Assembly: GCF_000975095.1 (NCBI RefSeq)
Contig: NZ_BBRD01000001.1
Span: 2,313,467-2,377,466, forward strand
Direction: 5' to 3'
DNA length: 64,000 nt
Origin: Demequina aestuarii
GTDB taxonomy: Bacteria > Actinomycetota > Actinomycetes > Actinomycetales > Demequinaceae
This document shows, one piece after another, positions 1-9,199 of this stretch. How positions within the stretch are numbered: the first letter of the stretch is position 1; each line of letters opens with the position of its first letter. The notes below the pieces were generated by a model that worked only from the letters and a program-made list of their open reading frames with translations, had not been told where the DNA came from and did not search any database. The position numbers were made by a program, and so were the translations under genes.

Positions 1-973
1 GGTCCGTGATCGCACGGAGCGCACGCTCCTGGCCGCCCACGACCGCGACCGTCTTGCCAGACGCGGCGCCATCCGCCGCGATCGCGGCGGCGGTGCCGAC
101 GGCGTCGGAGCCGGGCGGTGCCTGGAGGAACACGTCCCTTCCGGTGGCGATCAGGTCGAGCGCGCCGAACTGGACGTCGTCCAGCTCGCCGATTCCCCGC
201 TCTGCGAACGGATCGCGGTCGCCGCGGGGGAAGGCCGGCAGTGGCTCGTTCAGCTGAGCCTGCGCATCGTGATCGCCGGCCGCCGCTGCCAGCACGGTCG
301 AGCCCGCGATCACCGGGTCGCAGTCATCGAGGTCGTCGAGCAGTCGCTGCTCGGGGTCGTCGAAGGCACCGAGGAGGAGTCGATCGACCACCTCGAGACC
401 CTCGCCGAAGAGTGCGGTGAGGCCCCGGACGTGGTCCCACAGCGGGCGCGGGTCGAACTCCCGTCCGCCGGCGACTGCGGGAAGCGCGCCGTCCATGCCA
501 GCGGCGGCGGCGCGTTCGCGCACGAGGGTGGTGAAGACGGGGTTGACGTGGACGTCGTCGCGGAGCGTGATCTGCACGTCGTCGGTGCGGTGGCGCTCGA
601 GACCGACAGGCCGCATCAGCAGCGGCATCTCCACCCGCTCGCCCTGGTCGGACCAGGCAACGGTGCCCACGACGAGCGCCGCCGTCCACGCGCCGGTCGC
701 GGCGCGCACACGTTCTGCCTCGTCGAGGATGAGCCGGCCGCGATGCAGGCCGCCCTCGCGCACCTGAGGGTCGCGCAGCAGTGCCGAGATGGCGGTGGGG
801 CGGTTCGCGAAGAGCTGCGCGAGGCCAGAGGGGTGTCCCGCACGCAGGTCCACGAGGCTCGCCTGGGTCGACGCGAGATCCCGCAGGGGCGACACAGTCG
901 CCCTATCCTGGAGCTGATCGCGCCACTCGCGGAGGGCGTCGGCCACGAGCGCGCGCCCGATGTAATCCACCAC
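1..973 (-). CDS. Large helicase-like ATPase, N-terminal part (runs off left edge)
   Basis: The minus strand is open from 973 to the window edge, giving about 324 N-terminal residues beginning MVDYIGRALVADALREW. I place the start at the GTG at 973, or the GTG at 970, just after a GGGGGA stretch. Segments such as VSPLRDLASTQASLVDL, HPSGLAQLFANRPT and HVNPVFTTLVRER resemble the N-terminal domain of the very large actinobacterial AAA/superfamily I helicase-like proteins (DUF4011-type). The last visible part, FLQAPPGSDAVGTAAAIAAD, fits the position of a degenerate P-loop. Catalytic motifs lie outside the window, so the family call comes from recall. A SNF2 helicase gene lies upstream on the same strand. 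Confidence 0.6.
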   Translation of the reverse strand, partial: MVDYIGRALVADALREWRDQLQDRATVSPLRDLASTQASLVDLRAGHPSGLAQLFANRPTAISALLRDPQVREGGLHRGRLILDEAERVRAATGAWTAALVVGTVAWSDQGERVEMPLLMRPVGLERHRTDDVQITLRDDVHVNPVFTTLVRERAAAAGMDGALPAVAGGREFDPRPLWDHVRGLTALFGEGLEVVDRLLLGAFDDPEQRLLDDLDDCDPVIAGSTVLAAAAGDHDAQAQLNEPLPAFPRGDRDPFAERGIGELDDVQFGALDLIATGRDVFLQAPPGSDAVGTAAAIAADGAASGKTVAVVGGQERALRAITD

Positions 974-1168
974 TCCCCCACGGTATACGTCGGGGTGAGG
1001 GATGCCTTGCCACCACGCCGCCTCGCAAGGCGGGGAAACCGGGCGAGACCTCCCGCAGACACAAGAACAGTGCGCGCCCGCTTGCACAGCCGACGCGCAC
1101 CGTCATGCGGATTCTGGACCTCGAGGGCTCCCGACGTCAACTCAGGCGGAGTCCCTCCGTTCCACCGA

Positions 1169-3337
1169 TCAGCGCCCGAGCTCCTCGGCCACCGGGTCCG
1201 GCACCACGCCGTCGGCTGCGAGCGCACCAGCAAGCAGGTCGACCAGGGCGTCCACTTGGACATCCTTCGACGTCGACGCGTCCTCCTCGGCAGCCCCGTC
1301 CAGTGCACGAGCGGCCAGTCCTGCCTTGCTGTCGATCAGCTGGGCGATCGTCGAGTCGATGGTCTGCGCGGCGATCACCCGCCACGCCGTGACCGGCTCG
1401 GCCTGGCCGATGCGGTGGATCCGGTCGATGGCCTGGGTCTGTTCGGCGTCGGTCCAGGACAGCTCCGCAAGCACGAGGTTGGAGGCGACCTGGAGGTTCA
1501 GGCCCACGCCTGCCGTGATCAAGGAGCACACCGCGATGGACACGTCGGGGTCGTGGGTGAACGCGGCGACGTGTCGTTCCCGTGCCGCGCTCGTCTGATC
1601 GCCACGGATCGAGGCGAAGCGAATGCCTCGGTCCGCGAAGATCTGCTCCGCCTGGTCCAGCACGTCGACGTGCTTGGCGAAGAACACCACCTTGCCGACG
1701 CTGCGTGCCAGCTGCGCGGCGTAGTCCGCGGCCGGGCCGGCCTTGGCCTGGCCGATCTTCCGGACCATCGTGAAGACGTTCTCGCCCCCGACCTTCTTCC
1801 CCGAGTCCTTGAGCTCTCCCGCAGCGACCCGGCGCGCGAGGTCAAGGTCCATGCCCACTCCGACGCCATCGTCCGCGCGAGCCGCGATGGCGGCCTGGTA
1901 TCGAGCGACCAGTCGGCGCGCGAGGGCGGCCTCCGCCGCGCGGATCGATCGCCCCGCCGCCCCGTCGAGCTCGACAGGCAGGTCCGCCACGCGGCGGGCG
2001 GGCAGATCTGCCACCACGTCGACCTTGCGGCGCCGCACGATGCCCATGTCGATGACCGCGGACCGCGCGGCGACGTCAAAGCCGCGGTCCACCGGAGTGA
2101 GCCCGGTCTCTTCGAGGGCCTGCATCAGGGTCCGCAGCGGCTTGTCGTCGTCGATCCACCCGAGGAACTGCCAGATCGCACGGAAGTCCTCGATGTCGTT
2201 GATCAGCGGAGTGCCGGTCAGCGCCATCATCAAGGCACGCGGCGCGCGGGCACGAATCTCGTCGGCGATCGCCAGCACGTGCTGCGAGCGCCTGGAGCCC
2301 TTGTTCTTGATGAAGTGCGCCTCGTCGACGACCATGCCGCGGAACCCCAGGTCCCCGAGCCAGCCGACGTGCCGATCCAAGAGTTCGTAGTTCACGATGA
2401 CGACGTCCGCGAATCCGTCGACGCGCTCCCCATCTCCATGCACGACCGTCGCGCGACGCTGCGGGGTCCACAGGCTCACCTCGTGCGCCCAGTTCGCCTT
2501 GACGACGTTGGGCACGACGACCAGCAGGGGATAGGCATCGGCCGCCTGCGCGGCGAGCAGCGCCTGCGCCGTCTTGCCCAGACCAGGCTCGTCGGCGAGC
2601 AGGAAGGTCCGATGCCCGCGCGTCGCGGCCGCGACGACCTGGGCCTGGTGCGGCATCAGGGTGTCGCCGTGGAAGACTCGTGCGGGTCCTGGCTCCGGCA
2701 ACGGCATGCACGCAGGCGTCCCCGGCGAGCTCTTCTCGAAGGCCCGGAACAGCGGCTCGAGCAGTTCCCATCCCACCAGGCGCTGGGATCGCGGGGTGCT
2801 CCGCTCACTCGCACTCGCGAACTCCGGAGCAAGGAAGGGATTCGCCATCTGACGTGAGATCACCGACTGCGGCACGACCTTCTTCTCAACGACGGGCTCC
2901 GGAGCGACGGGCTCTGGTTCCTCCGGCGGCTCGAGACCGGCGGCGCGCATGACCGTCGCCTTGTACTCGCGGGCCGACTCCGACAGCTGAGCGTCCTCGG
3001 CCAGCAGTTGGAGGAGCGATGTGTCGCGGGCCGCGATCCTGGCGAGTTGAGTCGCCACGCCATCGAGCCGCCGCAACTCCTGCGACCTCTTGGCCGTGGT
3101 CAGCCCGGCATCGGCCATCAGCCGGGCCCGCTCCTCCTGCACGAGAAACGCGACGACCTGAAACTTGTTGCGGGCCGGAGATCGCGCCGGGGGGCGCTTG
3201 AGCGCGCCGTCCACCTCGCGGGCGATCCCCGCCAGCACGGGGATGAGTCCTTGCTCCTGAGCACGGGGCGCACGCCTCCGCTGAGCTCCCGATTCCGCGC
3301 GCGCTCGACTGGATCGACGCTGGCCTGCTCTTGCCAC
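1169..3337 (-). CDS. SNF2-family DEAD/DEAH-box helicase
   Basis: This is a 722-residue helicase with two RecA-like lobes, expected to translocate on double-stranded DNA using ATP. Walker A is ADEPGLGKT at about residues 249-257 and motif II is DEAH at about 338-341. LTGTPLIND is motif III, GVGLNLQ motif V and AIDRIHRIGQ motif VI, which is the SNF2 signature. The N-terminal 230 residues carry no recognised domain and include a Pro/Glu-rich linker. The start is taken as GTG at 3337, which follows GGAGG; an in-frame ATG lies 45 bp upstream at 3382 without a clear ribosome site. Possible roles are DNA repair or remodelling, but nothing here decides the substrate. Confidence 0.88.
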   Translation of the reverse strand: MARAGQRRSSRARAESGAQRRRAPRAQEQGLIPVLAGIAREVDGALKRPPARSPARNKFQVVAFLVQEERARLMADAGLTTAKRSQELRRLDGVATQLARIAARDTSLLQLLAEDAQLSESAREYKATVMRAAGLEPPEEPEPVAPEPVVEKKVVPQSVISRQMANPFLAPEFASASERSTPRSQRLVGWELLEPLFRAFEKSSPGTPACMPLPEPGPARVFHGDTLMPHQAQVVAAATRGHRTFLLADEPGLGKTAQALLAAQAADAYPLLVVVPNVVKANWAHEVSLWTPQRRATVVHGDGERVDGFADVVIVNYELLDRHVGWLGDLGFRGMVVDEAHFIKNKGSRRSQHVLAIADEIRARAPRALMMALTGTPLINDIEDFRAIWQFLGWIDDDKPLRTLMQALEETGLTPVDRGFDVAARSAVIDMGIVRRRKVDVVADLPARRVADLPVELDGAAGRSIRAAEAALARRLVARYQAAIAARADDGVGVGMDLDLARRVAAGELKDSGKKVGGENVFTMVRKIGQAKAGPAADYAAQLARSVGKVVFFAKHVDVLDQAEQIFADRGIRFASIRGDQTSAARERHVAAFTHDPDVSIAVCSLITAGVGLNLQVASNLVLAELSWTDAEQTQAIDRIHRIGQAEPVTAWRVIAAQTIDSTIAQLIDSKAGLAARALDGAAEEDASTSKDVQVDALVDLLAGALAADGVVPDPVAEELGR

Positions 3338-3792
3338 ATTTCCTCCGAGAGCATTCGACACCACCGCACACGTATCCGCCACGACAGCATGCCTGGCCCC
3401 ACGCCCACGACAACGGCAGACGCCTCATGAGCACTCGCCCGAGGCCCGTCCGACTGCTCTCGCCGCAAGGCGTGCCCTCCGCCGTGTGCGAACGGCCGCT
3501 GATCACGAGTCCCGCTCACGCTGCGATGGTTCCTGCGCCCGGCGTGCCAGGAGTGGCGCATCGGTCCTCACGCGACAGGGCGCCGAGGTCAGATCCGACA
3601 TCCCCATTCCCGCATGGGAAGCACGGGGCTGACAATCATCGTACCGCTCGCCCTGCGGTGCACGACACTCATGGCCGTGGCACGCGAGCGCGGGGCCCTT
3701 CGTCGGCGTCTGGCACCGGGCGGACGCCTGCACGCTCGTCGTCGCCCCGAGCGATGTCGGCGCGTGGCAGGCGTCGGCCGGTGAACCCACCG
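3338..3792. other. Gene-free stretch between SNF2 helicase and lycopene cyclase
   Basis: This 455-bp stretch separates two minus-strand genes. Open frames across it are explained by the high GC content and show no family resemblance. It must contain the promoter of the SNF2 gene and the 3' end of the cyclase transcript, but I see no convincing terminator hairpin, operator or small gene. Confidence 0.5.
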
Positions 3793-5004
3793 CTAGCGGC
3801 GGCCCCGGACTGCACCCGCGTGAGCCCGGACGAAGGGCATCAGCGGGAGCGTCGCGAACAGCCGGAACTGGTCGAGAATGGAGGCGTCCTCGTCCAAGAA
3901 GGCGAGGATGCGCGGCGCAGGGTTGCGCTTGAGCAATGCCGACAGGATCGCGACGGCGGCGGCGGGGTCCTCGCGGATGACTCGCAGCAGCGCGGCATCG
4001 AGTGCGTCGCTCCAGCGCCGGCTGGGCATCGCGTGGGCGGGGCTGCGGCCTCGTATCAAGCAGGACGCGATCGCCGAGCTGTGGCGCTGGATGCGATCGA
4101 ACCCGTACCCCGTGCTGGCCTTGACCATGCCAGCCCGCGCCCCGATGGGAATCACCGGGTCGACCGCTGCAGGAACCGGCCCACGCTGGAGCGGGATGGT
4201 GCCGATCTCTCTGCCGGTCACCCGCCACGGACCGCGGCCGACGTGGCGGTCGAGATAGCGGCGGACGTGGGCCTCGTGGAGAGCGCTCTGGGCCTCGCGG
4301 TCGTCGGTGTCCGCATGCGCGAACACCGTTCGCTCCACCAGAGCGTGGCGAGTCGACGTGGGAAGCACATACATGAACGCCACTCCCGTGGACTGGTCCG
4401 TGCGGAAGTCCATGAGGGTGACGGTCTGCGGATCGAACGCGTCCGTCGTCGGAGCCTCGACGCGGAGGCCGTGAAAGTCCAGGTAGGCATGCGAGGCGGG
4501 AGGTCGGAGGCTGCCTCCGACCCCCACGCTGTCGAAGACCCAGCGCGCGCTGATCTCGACCGTGCGAGTACCGGAAGGCCCCGGCGATTCGATCGCCACC
4601 CGGCACCCAGTTCCATCCGGCACGAGCGTGCGCACCGACCCGACCAGGCGCTGGTATCCGGGCCGAGCGCTCATGAGCCCCTCCGTCACTCCTGACAGCT
4701 CCGGGCCCGTGATGCGCCGGTACGAGTAGGGGGCGAGGGCGAGACGCCGCCGCCAGCCATCGCCCGCGACCCAGAGGTAGTCCGCCGCTGTCGACGCGGA
4801 TGCGGCGAGCAGCTCCGCCCCCGTGCTCCACCATGCCCAGGAGCGCTGTTCCACAGGACGTGAGCCGTCATCGACCAGCAGGACCCGGTCGCCCCACCCC
4901 ACGCTGGCGAGGTGACACGCAAGAGAGAGGCCGGCGGCGCCCGCCCCCACGATCACGGCATCGACATGTCCGCTGGGCAGCGGGCACGCACCCGCGTCGT
5001 CCAT
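3793..5004 (-). CDS. crtY: Lycopene cyclase (CrtY/CrtL type)
   Basis: This is a 403-residue FAD/NAD(P)-binding lycopene cyclase, which would convert linear lycopene to cyclic carotenes at the membrane. A Rossmann dinucleotide fold GAGAAGLSLACHLA lies near the N-terminus. The block MDFRTDQSTGVAFMYVLP followed by ALVERTVF matches the conserved centre of CrtY/CrtL enzymes, and GYGFDRIQRHSS fits the C-terminal conserved region. The start is ATG at 5004 with GGAGG six bases upstream. Longer in-frame translations run through the adjacent tRNA and are artefacts. No other carotenoid gene is nearby, so the substrate must come from elsewhere in the genome. Specificity (beta or other ring) cannot be read from the sequence. 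Confidence 0.85.
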   Translation of the reverse strand: MDDAGACPLPSGHVDAVIVGAGAAGLSLACHLASVGWGDRVLLVDDGSRPVEQRSWAWWSTGAELLAASASTAADYLWVAGDGWRRRLALAPYSYRRITGPELSGVTEGLMSARPGYQRLVGSVRTLVPDGTGCRVAIESPGPSGTRTVEISARWVFDSVGVGGSLRPPASHAYLDFHGLRVEAPTTDAFDPQTVTLMDFRTDQSTGVAFMYVLPTSTRHALVERTVFAHADTDDREAQSALHEAHVRRYLDRHVGRGPWRVTGREIGTIPLQRGPVPAAVDPVIPIGARAGMVKASTGYGFDRIQRHSSAIASCLIRGRSPAHAMPSRRWSDALDAALLRVIREDPAAAVAILSALLKRNPAPRILAFLDEDASILDQFRLFATLPLMPFVRAHAGAVRGRR

Positions 5005-5105
5005 CGATGACCTCCTGGGCGTCCGCTGCCAGGGTGACACCGTGCACTCATGGCACGGCGGGGACGATGGTCCTGAGAGTCCTGGCGATGGTGCACGCAG
5101 AACCA

Positions 5106-5181
5106 TGGTGCGCCTGGGCAGATTCGAACTGCCGACACCCGCTTTAGGAGAGCGGTGCTCTATCCCCTGAGCTACAGGCGC
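5106..5181 (-). tRNA. tRNA-Arg (anticodon CCU)
   Basis: The minus strand folds into a full cloverleaf. The acceptor stem is GCGCCTG/CAGGCGC, the anticodon stem CCGCT/AGCGG encloses a loop with anticodon CCT, and the T-loop is TTCGAAT. Discriminator A is followed by an encoded CCA at 5106-5108. It reads AGG codons. Confidence 0.97.
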
Positions 5182-5227
5182 GCGGGGCACCTATGAGGGT
5201 ACCGGCACCTGCACGCTCAGAGGAATC

Positions 5228-6211
5228 TCACCACTTGGCGTGGACGTACTCCCGGATCCGCTCGTTGTACACGTGCGCAAGAGCCGCGAGGGTCTCCTCG
5301 TCGAAGGCCGGCATGTCTGCGGCGGCGGCGTTCGCCTGTGCCTGCTCGGGCTTGGAGGCACCGGGGATGATGGTGGCGGCGCCGACGGCGCCGATCCACG
5401 CGAGTGCGAACTGAGCGGTGGTCCACCCCTCTGGGGTCAGCGCCGCGACCTCGCGCGCGGCCTCGACCCCGACCTCGTACGGCACGCCCGCAAACGTCTC
5501 GCCCACGTCGAACGCGGCGCCGTCCCGGTTGAAGTGGCGGTGGTCCTTCTCGCCGAACGTCGTGTGCTCGTCGTACTTGCCGGTCAGCAGCCCGGAGGCC
5601 AGCGGGACGCGCGCGATGATGCCCACGCCGTTCTCGCGGGCGGTGCCCACGACGTGCTCGAGCGGCTTGCGGCGGAACACGTTGAGGATGATCTGGACGG
5701 TGGCGATGTCCGGGTCTCGCAGGGCGTCCAGCGCTTCGTCGCATGTCTCGACGGACACGCCGTAGTGCGCGATGCGACCCTCCTGCTGAAGCGTGCGGAG
5801 GTCGTCGTAGGTGGTCGGGTTGGCGAACACCTCGGACGGAGGGCAGTGCAGCTGGACGAGGTCCAGCGTGTCGACGCCCAGGTTCTCGCGGGACCGGTCG
5901 GTCCAGCGCCGGTAGTTGTCGAGCGTGTACTGCGAGGCCTCGTGCGGGTCGGCGCGTCGCCCCATCTTGGTGGCGATGGTGATGCCGTCCGCGCCGCGGT
6001 CCGCCACGAAATCGCGCAGTGCACGCTCCGAGCGACCGTCGCCGTAGACGTCCGCGGTGTCGAAGAAGGTGACGCCCGCATCGGCCGCGGCGTGCAGGAT
6101 GTCCTGCGCAGTGTCGTCGGCCACGTGGGACCAGTCGGCGCCGAGCTGCCAGCAGCCTTGTCCGATGAGCGAGATCTCGCGGCCGAGCCGCGGTACGAAT
6201 GAGGTGCGCAT
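5228..6211 (-). CDS. Aldo/keto reductase
   Basis: This 327-residue NADPH-dependent oxidoreductase of the AKR superfamily should have a TIM-barrel fold. The catalytic tetrad is visible: D and Y in FFDTADVYGDGRSE, K in TKMG, and H in VQLHCP. The C-terminal NADPH-binding segment ATIIPGASKPEQAQAN is also present. I prefer the ATG at 6211 because it follows a GGGTGGGGGG tract; an ATG nine bases earlier is possible. The substrate is unknown. It lies downstream of, and is separated by a terminator from, the NlpC/P60 gene. Confidence 0.9.
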   Translation of the reverse strand: MRTSFVPRLGREISLIGQGCWQLGADWSHVADDTAQDILHAAADAGVTFFDTADVYGDGRSERALRDFVADRGADGITIATKMGRRADPHEASQYTLDNYRRWTDRSRENLGVDTLDLVQLHCPPSEVFANPTTYDDLRTLQQEGRIAHYGVSVETCDEALDALRDPDIATVQIILNVFRRKPLEHVVGTARENGVGIIARVPLASGLLTGKYDEHTTFGEKDHRHFNRDGAAFDVGETFAGVPYEVGVEAAREVAALTPEGWTTAQFALAWIGAVGAATIIPGASKPEQAQANAAAADMPAFDEETLAALAHVYNERIREYVHAKW

Positions 6212-6273
6212 GCCCCCCACCCTATGCGCGCCGACGGTGCCGAGCGACTCGTGTCACGGCGCCGCACATGCGA

Positions 6274-6307
6274 AGAGCCGCCGCTGCCCGAAGGCTGCGG
6301 CGGCTCT
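6274..6307 (-). terminator. Hairpin terminator after NlpC/P60 gene
   Basis: A perfect 11-bp stem AGAGCCGCCGC/GCGGCGGCTCT surrounds a 12-nt loop. It sits 17 bp past the stop of the minus-strand NlpC/P60 gene and before the aldo/keto reductase start. There is no long T run, as is common in high-GC genomes. Confidence 0.7.
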
Positions 6308-6324
6308 CGCGAGGCGCTCGGGGA

Positions 6325-7032
6325 CTAGCCCGTGACGCGAACGTACGTGGGGTTGCTCTGCCAGATGCCACGGAACTGGATCGTCTTGCCGTGGGTCGGC
6401 GCGTCGATCTGCAGGTTCGGGCCGGCATAGATGCCGACGTGGCCCGGCGAGACGATGATGTCGCCCGCCTGGGGCGACGACACGCGGGTGCCCACGTTGT
6501 AGTAGGCGCCCGACGAGTGCGGAAGCGAAATGCCGAACTGCGCGAACACGTACGACGTGAAGCCAGAGCAGTCGAAGCCGCCCGGAGCGGATCCACCGGA
6601 GACGTAGGGGTCGCCGACGTGCTTCGCGGCCTCGGCGATGATCGCCGAACCGGAGATCGCAGCCTTGACATTCGACGTCTGGGCGACGGGTCGAGCACCG
6701 GAGCTCGACGAGCGAGACGTGTTCGCCGCAGGAGCGGGAGCCACGACGACGGGCTCGGGGTCGGCCTCCACGTCGATGTCGGGCGTGTGAAGCTCGAACT
6801 CAGCGTCGTCTGACGCGGTGACAGTTCCCGAGACAGCGGCGAGGTCCGCCGATGCGGCGTCCGCCTGAGTCTCGATCGCGAGCGTGTCCGGAGTGACGGA
6901 GTCGACCGTCAGGTCCTGGGCCACCAGTGCGGCCGCTGCGGCGCCCGTCAGGGGAACCACCACAAGTGCGGCGCCTGCTGCTGCAGCCACCGCGCGCGTC
7001 TTGGCGCGCATGTATCCGTACTTCAAAATCAC
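6325..7032 (-). CDS. Secreted NlpC/P60 peptidoglycan endopeptidase
   Basis: This 235-residue protein has an N-terminal signal peptide (about residues 8-40, with an Ala-rich core), a low-complexity Pro/Ala/Ser linker and a C-terminal NlpC/P60 domain (about 120-235). The catalytic Cys is in GGFDCSGFTSYVF, the His in SPGHVGIYAG, and a third polar residue in DAPTHGK. Such enzymes cut peptide bonds in cell-wall stem peptides. No LysM or SH3 binding domain is seen. The first possible start is GTG at 7032 after GGAAGGAA; ATG at 7011 is the alternative. It follows ideR on the same strand with a 108-bp gap that may hold its own promoter. Confidence 0.87.
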   Translation of the reverse strand: MILKYGYMRAKTRAVAAAAGAALVVVPLTGAAAAALVAQDLTVDSVTPDTLAIETQADAASADLAAVSGTVTASDDAEFELHTPDIDVEADPEPVVVAPAPAANTSRSSSSGARPVAQTSNVKAAISGSAIIAEAAKHVGDPYVSGGSAPGGFDCSGFTSYVFAQFGISLPHSSGAYYNVGTRVSSPQAGDIIVSPGHVGIYAGPNLQIDAPTHGKTIQFRGIWQSNPTYVRVTG

Positions 7033-7140
7033 GTTCCTTCCGCACAGTCCGTGCGTTGATGTTCCGAGGCCCAGCGAGTGAAACTCTTCATCAGTTCCAA
7101 TGCCATCTCCGGGGCCAGCGGGTGCGTGCTCTTCTATGTA

Positions 7141-7863
7141 CTAGACGCCCATGTTACCAATTCGTGATGATTCTCCAAGTCGAGGATGGCCGAACAGGTG
7201 GCGCGCGGCCTCCCGAGACACGGCCACCGACCCCGTCAGGGTGGTCACCACCACCGCATCATCCTCGAGGATGATGTGCACCGTCGCGCCTGGTACGAGT
7301 CCTGCCTGGATCGCCTCGACGAGGAACCCATCGGCGGCCTGCGGGTTCTCGCCGATGCGCGTCACAGTCAGTTCGAAAATTCCCGAATCTGCGGCCGTAT
7401 CGAGCGAGATTTCAGCCGATCGCGGCGCATCAGGGTCATCCATGACCCCCAGTTCGCCCAGTGCTGGGATCGGATTGCCGTACGGCGAGAACCTCGGGGT
7501 GTCCAGCAGCTCGAGCAGCCGGCGCTCCACGCGGTCGCTCATGACATGCTCCCACCGGCAGGCCTCCTCATGGACGTACGCCAATTCGAGGCCGATGACA
7601 TCGATCAGCAGGCGCTCGGCGAGGCGGTGCTTGCGCATCACACGCACGGCCGTCTGGAGTCCGGCCTCGGTGAGCTCGAGGCGGCGGTCGGACGAGACGA
7701 CCACCAGGCCGTCCCTCTCCATCCGCGCGATGGTCTGCGACACGGTCGGTCCCGAGTGCCCGAGCTGCTCAGCGATACGGGCGCGCATGGGGATGACCCC
7801 GTCCTCGATGAGCTCGTAGATGGTCCTCAAATACATCTCTGTGGTGTCGATCAGGTCGCTCAT
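7141..7863 (-). CDS. ideR: Iron-dependent repressor IdeR/DtxR
   Basis: This 240-residue metal-dependent repressor should bind DNA when loaded with Fe2+ and control iron uptake genes. The N-terminal winged helix (1-70) contains SGPTVSQTIARMERDGL, nearly identical to DtxR. Residues matching the DtxR metal ligands are all present: M10, H79, E83, H98, C102, E105 and H106 (in HEEACRWEH). A dimerisation region follows, and the SH3-like C-terminal domain is complete. The start overlaps the ugd stop codon (ATGA), so the two are translationally linked. No iron box was sought systematically. Confidence 0.95.
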   Translation of the reverse strand: MSDLIDTTEMYLRTIYELIEDGVIPMRARIAEQLGHSGPTVSQTIARMERDGLVVVSSDRRLELTEAGLQTAVRVMRKHRLAERLLIDVIGLELAYVHEEACRWEHVMSDRVERRLLELLDTPRFSPYGNPIPALGELGVMDDPDAPRSAEISLDTAADSGIFELTVTRIGENPQAADGFLVEAIQAGLVPGATVHIILEDDAVVVTTLTGSVAVSREAARHLFGHPRLGESSRIGNMGV

Positions 7864-9194
7864 GACGAGTGCCGTCCCATCCCTCGGTAGGTCCAGCCTG
7901 CGGCGATCCAGCGCTCGGCGGGCAGGCAGTTGCGCCCGTCGATGATGCGCCGCTGTGCGACCAGCATGCCGACGTCCTCGGGGTCGAGGTCACGGAACTG
8001 TCGCCACTCGGTCGCGAGGATCACCAGGTCGGCGTCTCGGACGGCGTCCTGGGGCGAGTCCGCGAAGTCGAGCGTGGGCCACACCCGTGCCGCATTCGCC
8101 ATCGCCTCAGGGTCGTGCACACGCACGTGCGCGCCGGCCAGATGAAGCTGACCCGCGACGTCGAGGGCGGGTGAGTCCCGGACGTCGTCGCTGTCCGGCT
8201 TGAAGGCGGCGCCGAGCACGGCGACCCTCACGTCCACCAGGCTCCCACCCACTTCGCGCTCGGCCAGTTCCACGACGTGCTGACGGCGACGCACGTTGAC
8301 CGTATCGACCTCGCGCAGGAACGTGAGGGCCTGGTCGACGCCGAGCTCACCCGCGCGTGCCATGAACGCCCGGATGTCCTTGGGCAGGCACCCGCCTCCG
8401 AAGCCCAACCCGGCACCCAGGAACTTCCGGCCGATGCGGTCGTCGTAGCCGATCGCATCGGCCAGGTCCTTGACGTCGGCGCCCGTCGCGTCGCACACCT
8501 CCGCGACGGCATTGATGAACGAGATCTTCGTCGCAAGGAACGCGTTCGCCGACACCTTCACCAGCTCGGCGGTCGCGAGGTCCGTGACGATGATCGGGGT
8601 GTCGCGCGCGAGAGCCTGCGCATACACGCGCCGCGCCACGTCCTCGAGCCGGCCCGGGCGCGCGGGATCGACTCCGAGGACGAGGCGATCGGGCCGGAGG
8701 GTGTCCTCGACGGCGAATCCCTCGCGCAGAAACTCGGGGTTCCATCCGAGCTCAGCAGCGTCGCCCGCAGGGGCGAGCTCGCGCACCCGCGACGCGAGGC
8801 GCTGGGCCGTTCCGACCGGCACCGTGGACTTGCCCAGGATCACCGACGGCCGTGTCAGCAGCGGCGCAAGCGCCTCGACTGCGGCGTCGACGTGGGACAT
8901 GTCAGCGCCGTAGCCGCCCTTGATCTGGGGCGTGCCGACACCGATGAAGTGGACGTCCGCGAACTCGGCCGCCTCGCGGATGTTCGTGGTGAAGCGGAGC
9001 CGCCCGGAGTCCACATGCTTGCGCAGGAGCTCGGGAAGTCCCGGCTCGTAGAAAGGAACCTCGCCGCGGCTGAGCCGATCGATCTTGTCGGCGTCGACAT
9101 CGACGCCGATGACCTCATGACCCAGTTCGGCCATTCCTGCAGCGTGGGTGGCTCCGAGGTATCCGGTGCCGATGACGGAGATGCGCTCGGACAT
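7860..9194 (-). CDS. ugd: UDP-glucose 6-dehydrogenase
   Basis: This 444-residue NAD-dependent enzyme oxidises UDP-glucose to UDP-glucuronate for polysaccharide synthesis. The N-terminal Rossmann fold begins ISVIGTGYLGATHAAGMAELGH. The conserved central helix and catalytic region include GAGLGFGGGCLPKDIRAF with the active-site Cys, and a C-terminal UDP-binding domain follows (VAVLGAAFKPDSDDVRDSPA). The ATG at 9194 is five bases after the manA stop, and its own stop overlaps the ideR start. Pairing with manA points to a supply of nucleotide sugars. Confidence 0.93.
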   Translation of the reverse strand: MSERISVIGTGYLGATHAAGMAELGHEVIGVDVDADKIDRLSRGEVPFYEPGLPELLRKHVDSGRLRFTTNIREAAEFADVHFIGVGTPQIKGGYGADMSHVDAAVEALAPLLTRPSVILGKSTVPVGTAQRLASRVRELAPAGDAAELGWNPEFLREGFAVEDTLRPDRLVLGVDPARPGRLEDVARRVYAQALARDTPIIVTDLATAELVKVSANAFLATKISFINAVAEVCDATGADVKDLADAIGYDDRIGRKFLGAGLGFGGGCLPKDIRAFMARAGELGVDQALTFLREVDTVNVRRRQHVVELAEREVGGSLVDVRVAVLGAAFKPDSDDVRDSPALDVAGQLHLAGAHVRVHDPEAMANAARVWPTLDFADSPQDAVRDADLVILATEWRQFRDLDPEDVGMLVAQRRIIDGRNCLPAERWIAAGWTYRGMGRHSS

Positions 9195-9199
9195 ACCGC

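Noticed and set aside
1018-1033. Small hairpin CCGCCT-CGCA-AGGCGG as a terminator after the SNF2 gene
   Set aside because: The stem is only six base pairs, without a T-rich tail, and is weak compared with the other terminators here.
269-2857. Long plus-strand open frame of 862 codons opposite the helicase genes
   Set aside because: It is the complement of two minus-strand genes with clear motifs; composition (Arg, Gly, Asp, Val) is typical of antisense frames in high-GC DNA.
5005-5190. N-terminal extension of the lycopene cyclase frame reading VAQGIEHRSPKAGVGSSNLP
   Set aside because: This peptide is the familiar false translation of a tRNA gene; the segment is tRNA-Arg, and a good ribosome site precedes ATG 5004.
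7033-7140. A c-di-AMP (ydaO) riboswitch before the NlpC/P60 gene
   Set aside because: Known for this gene class in actinobacteria, but the conserved GGGGGACCCA-type core is absent from the 108-bp leader.
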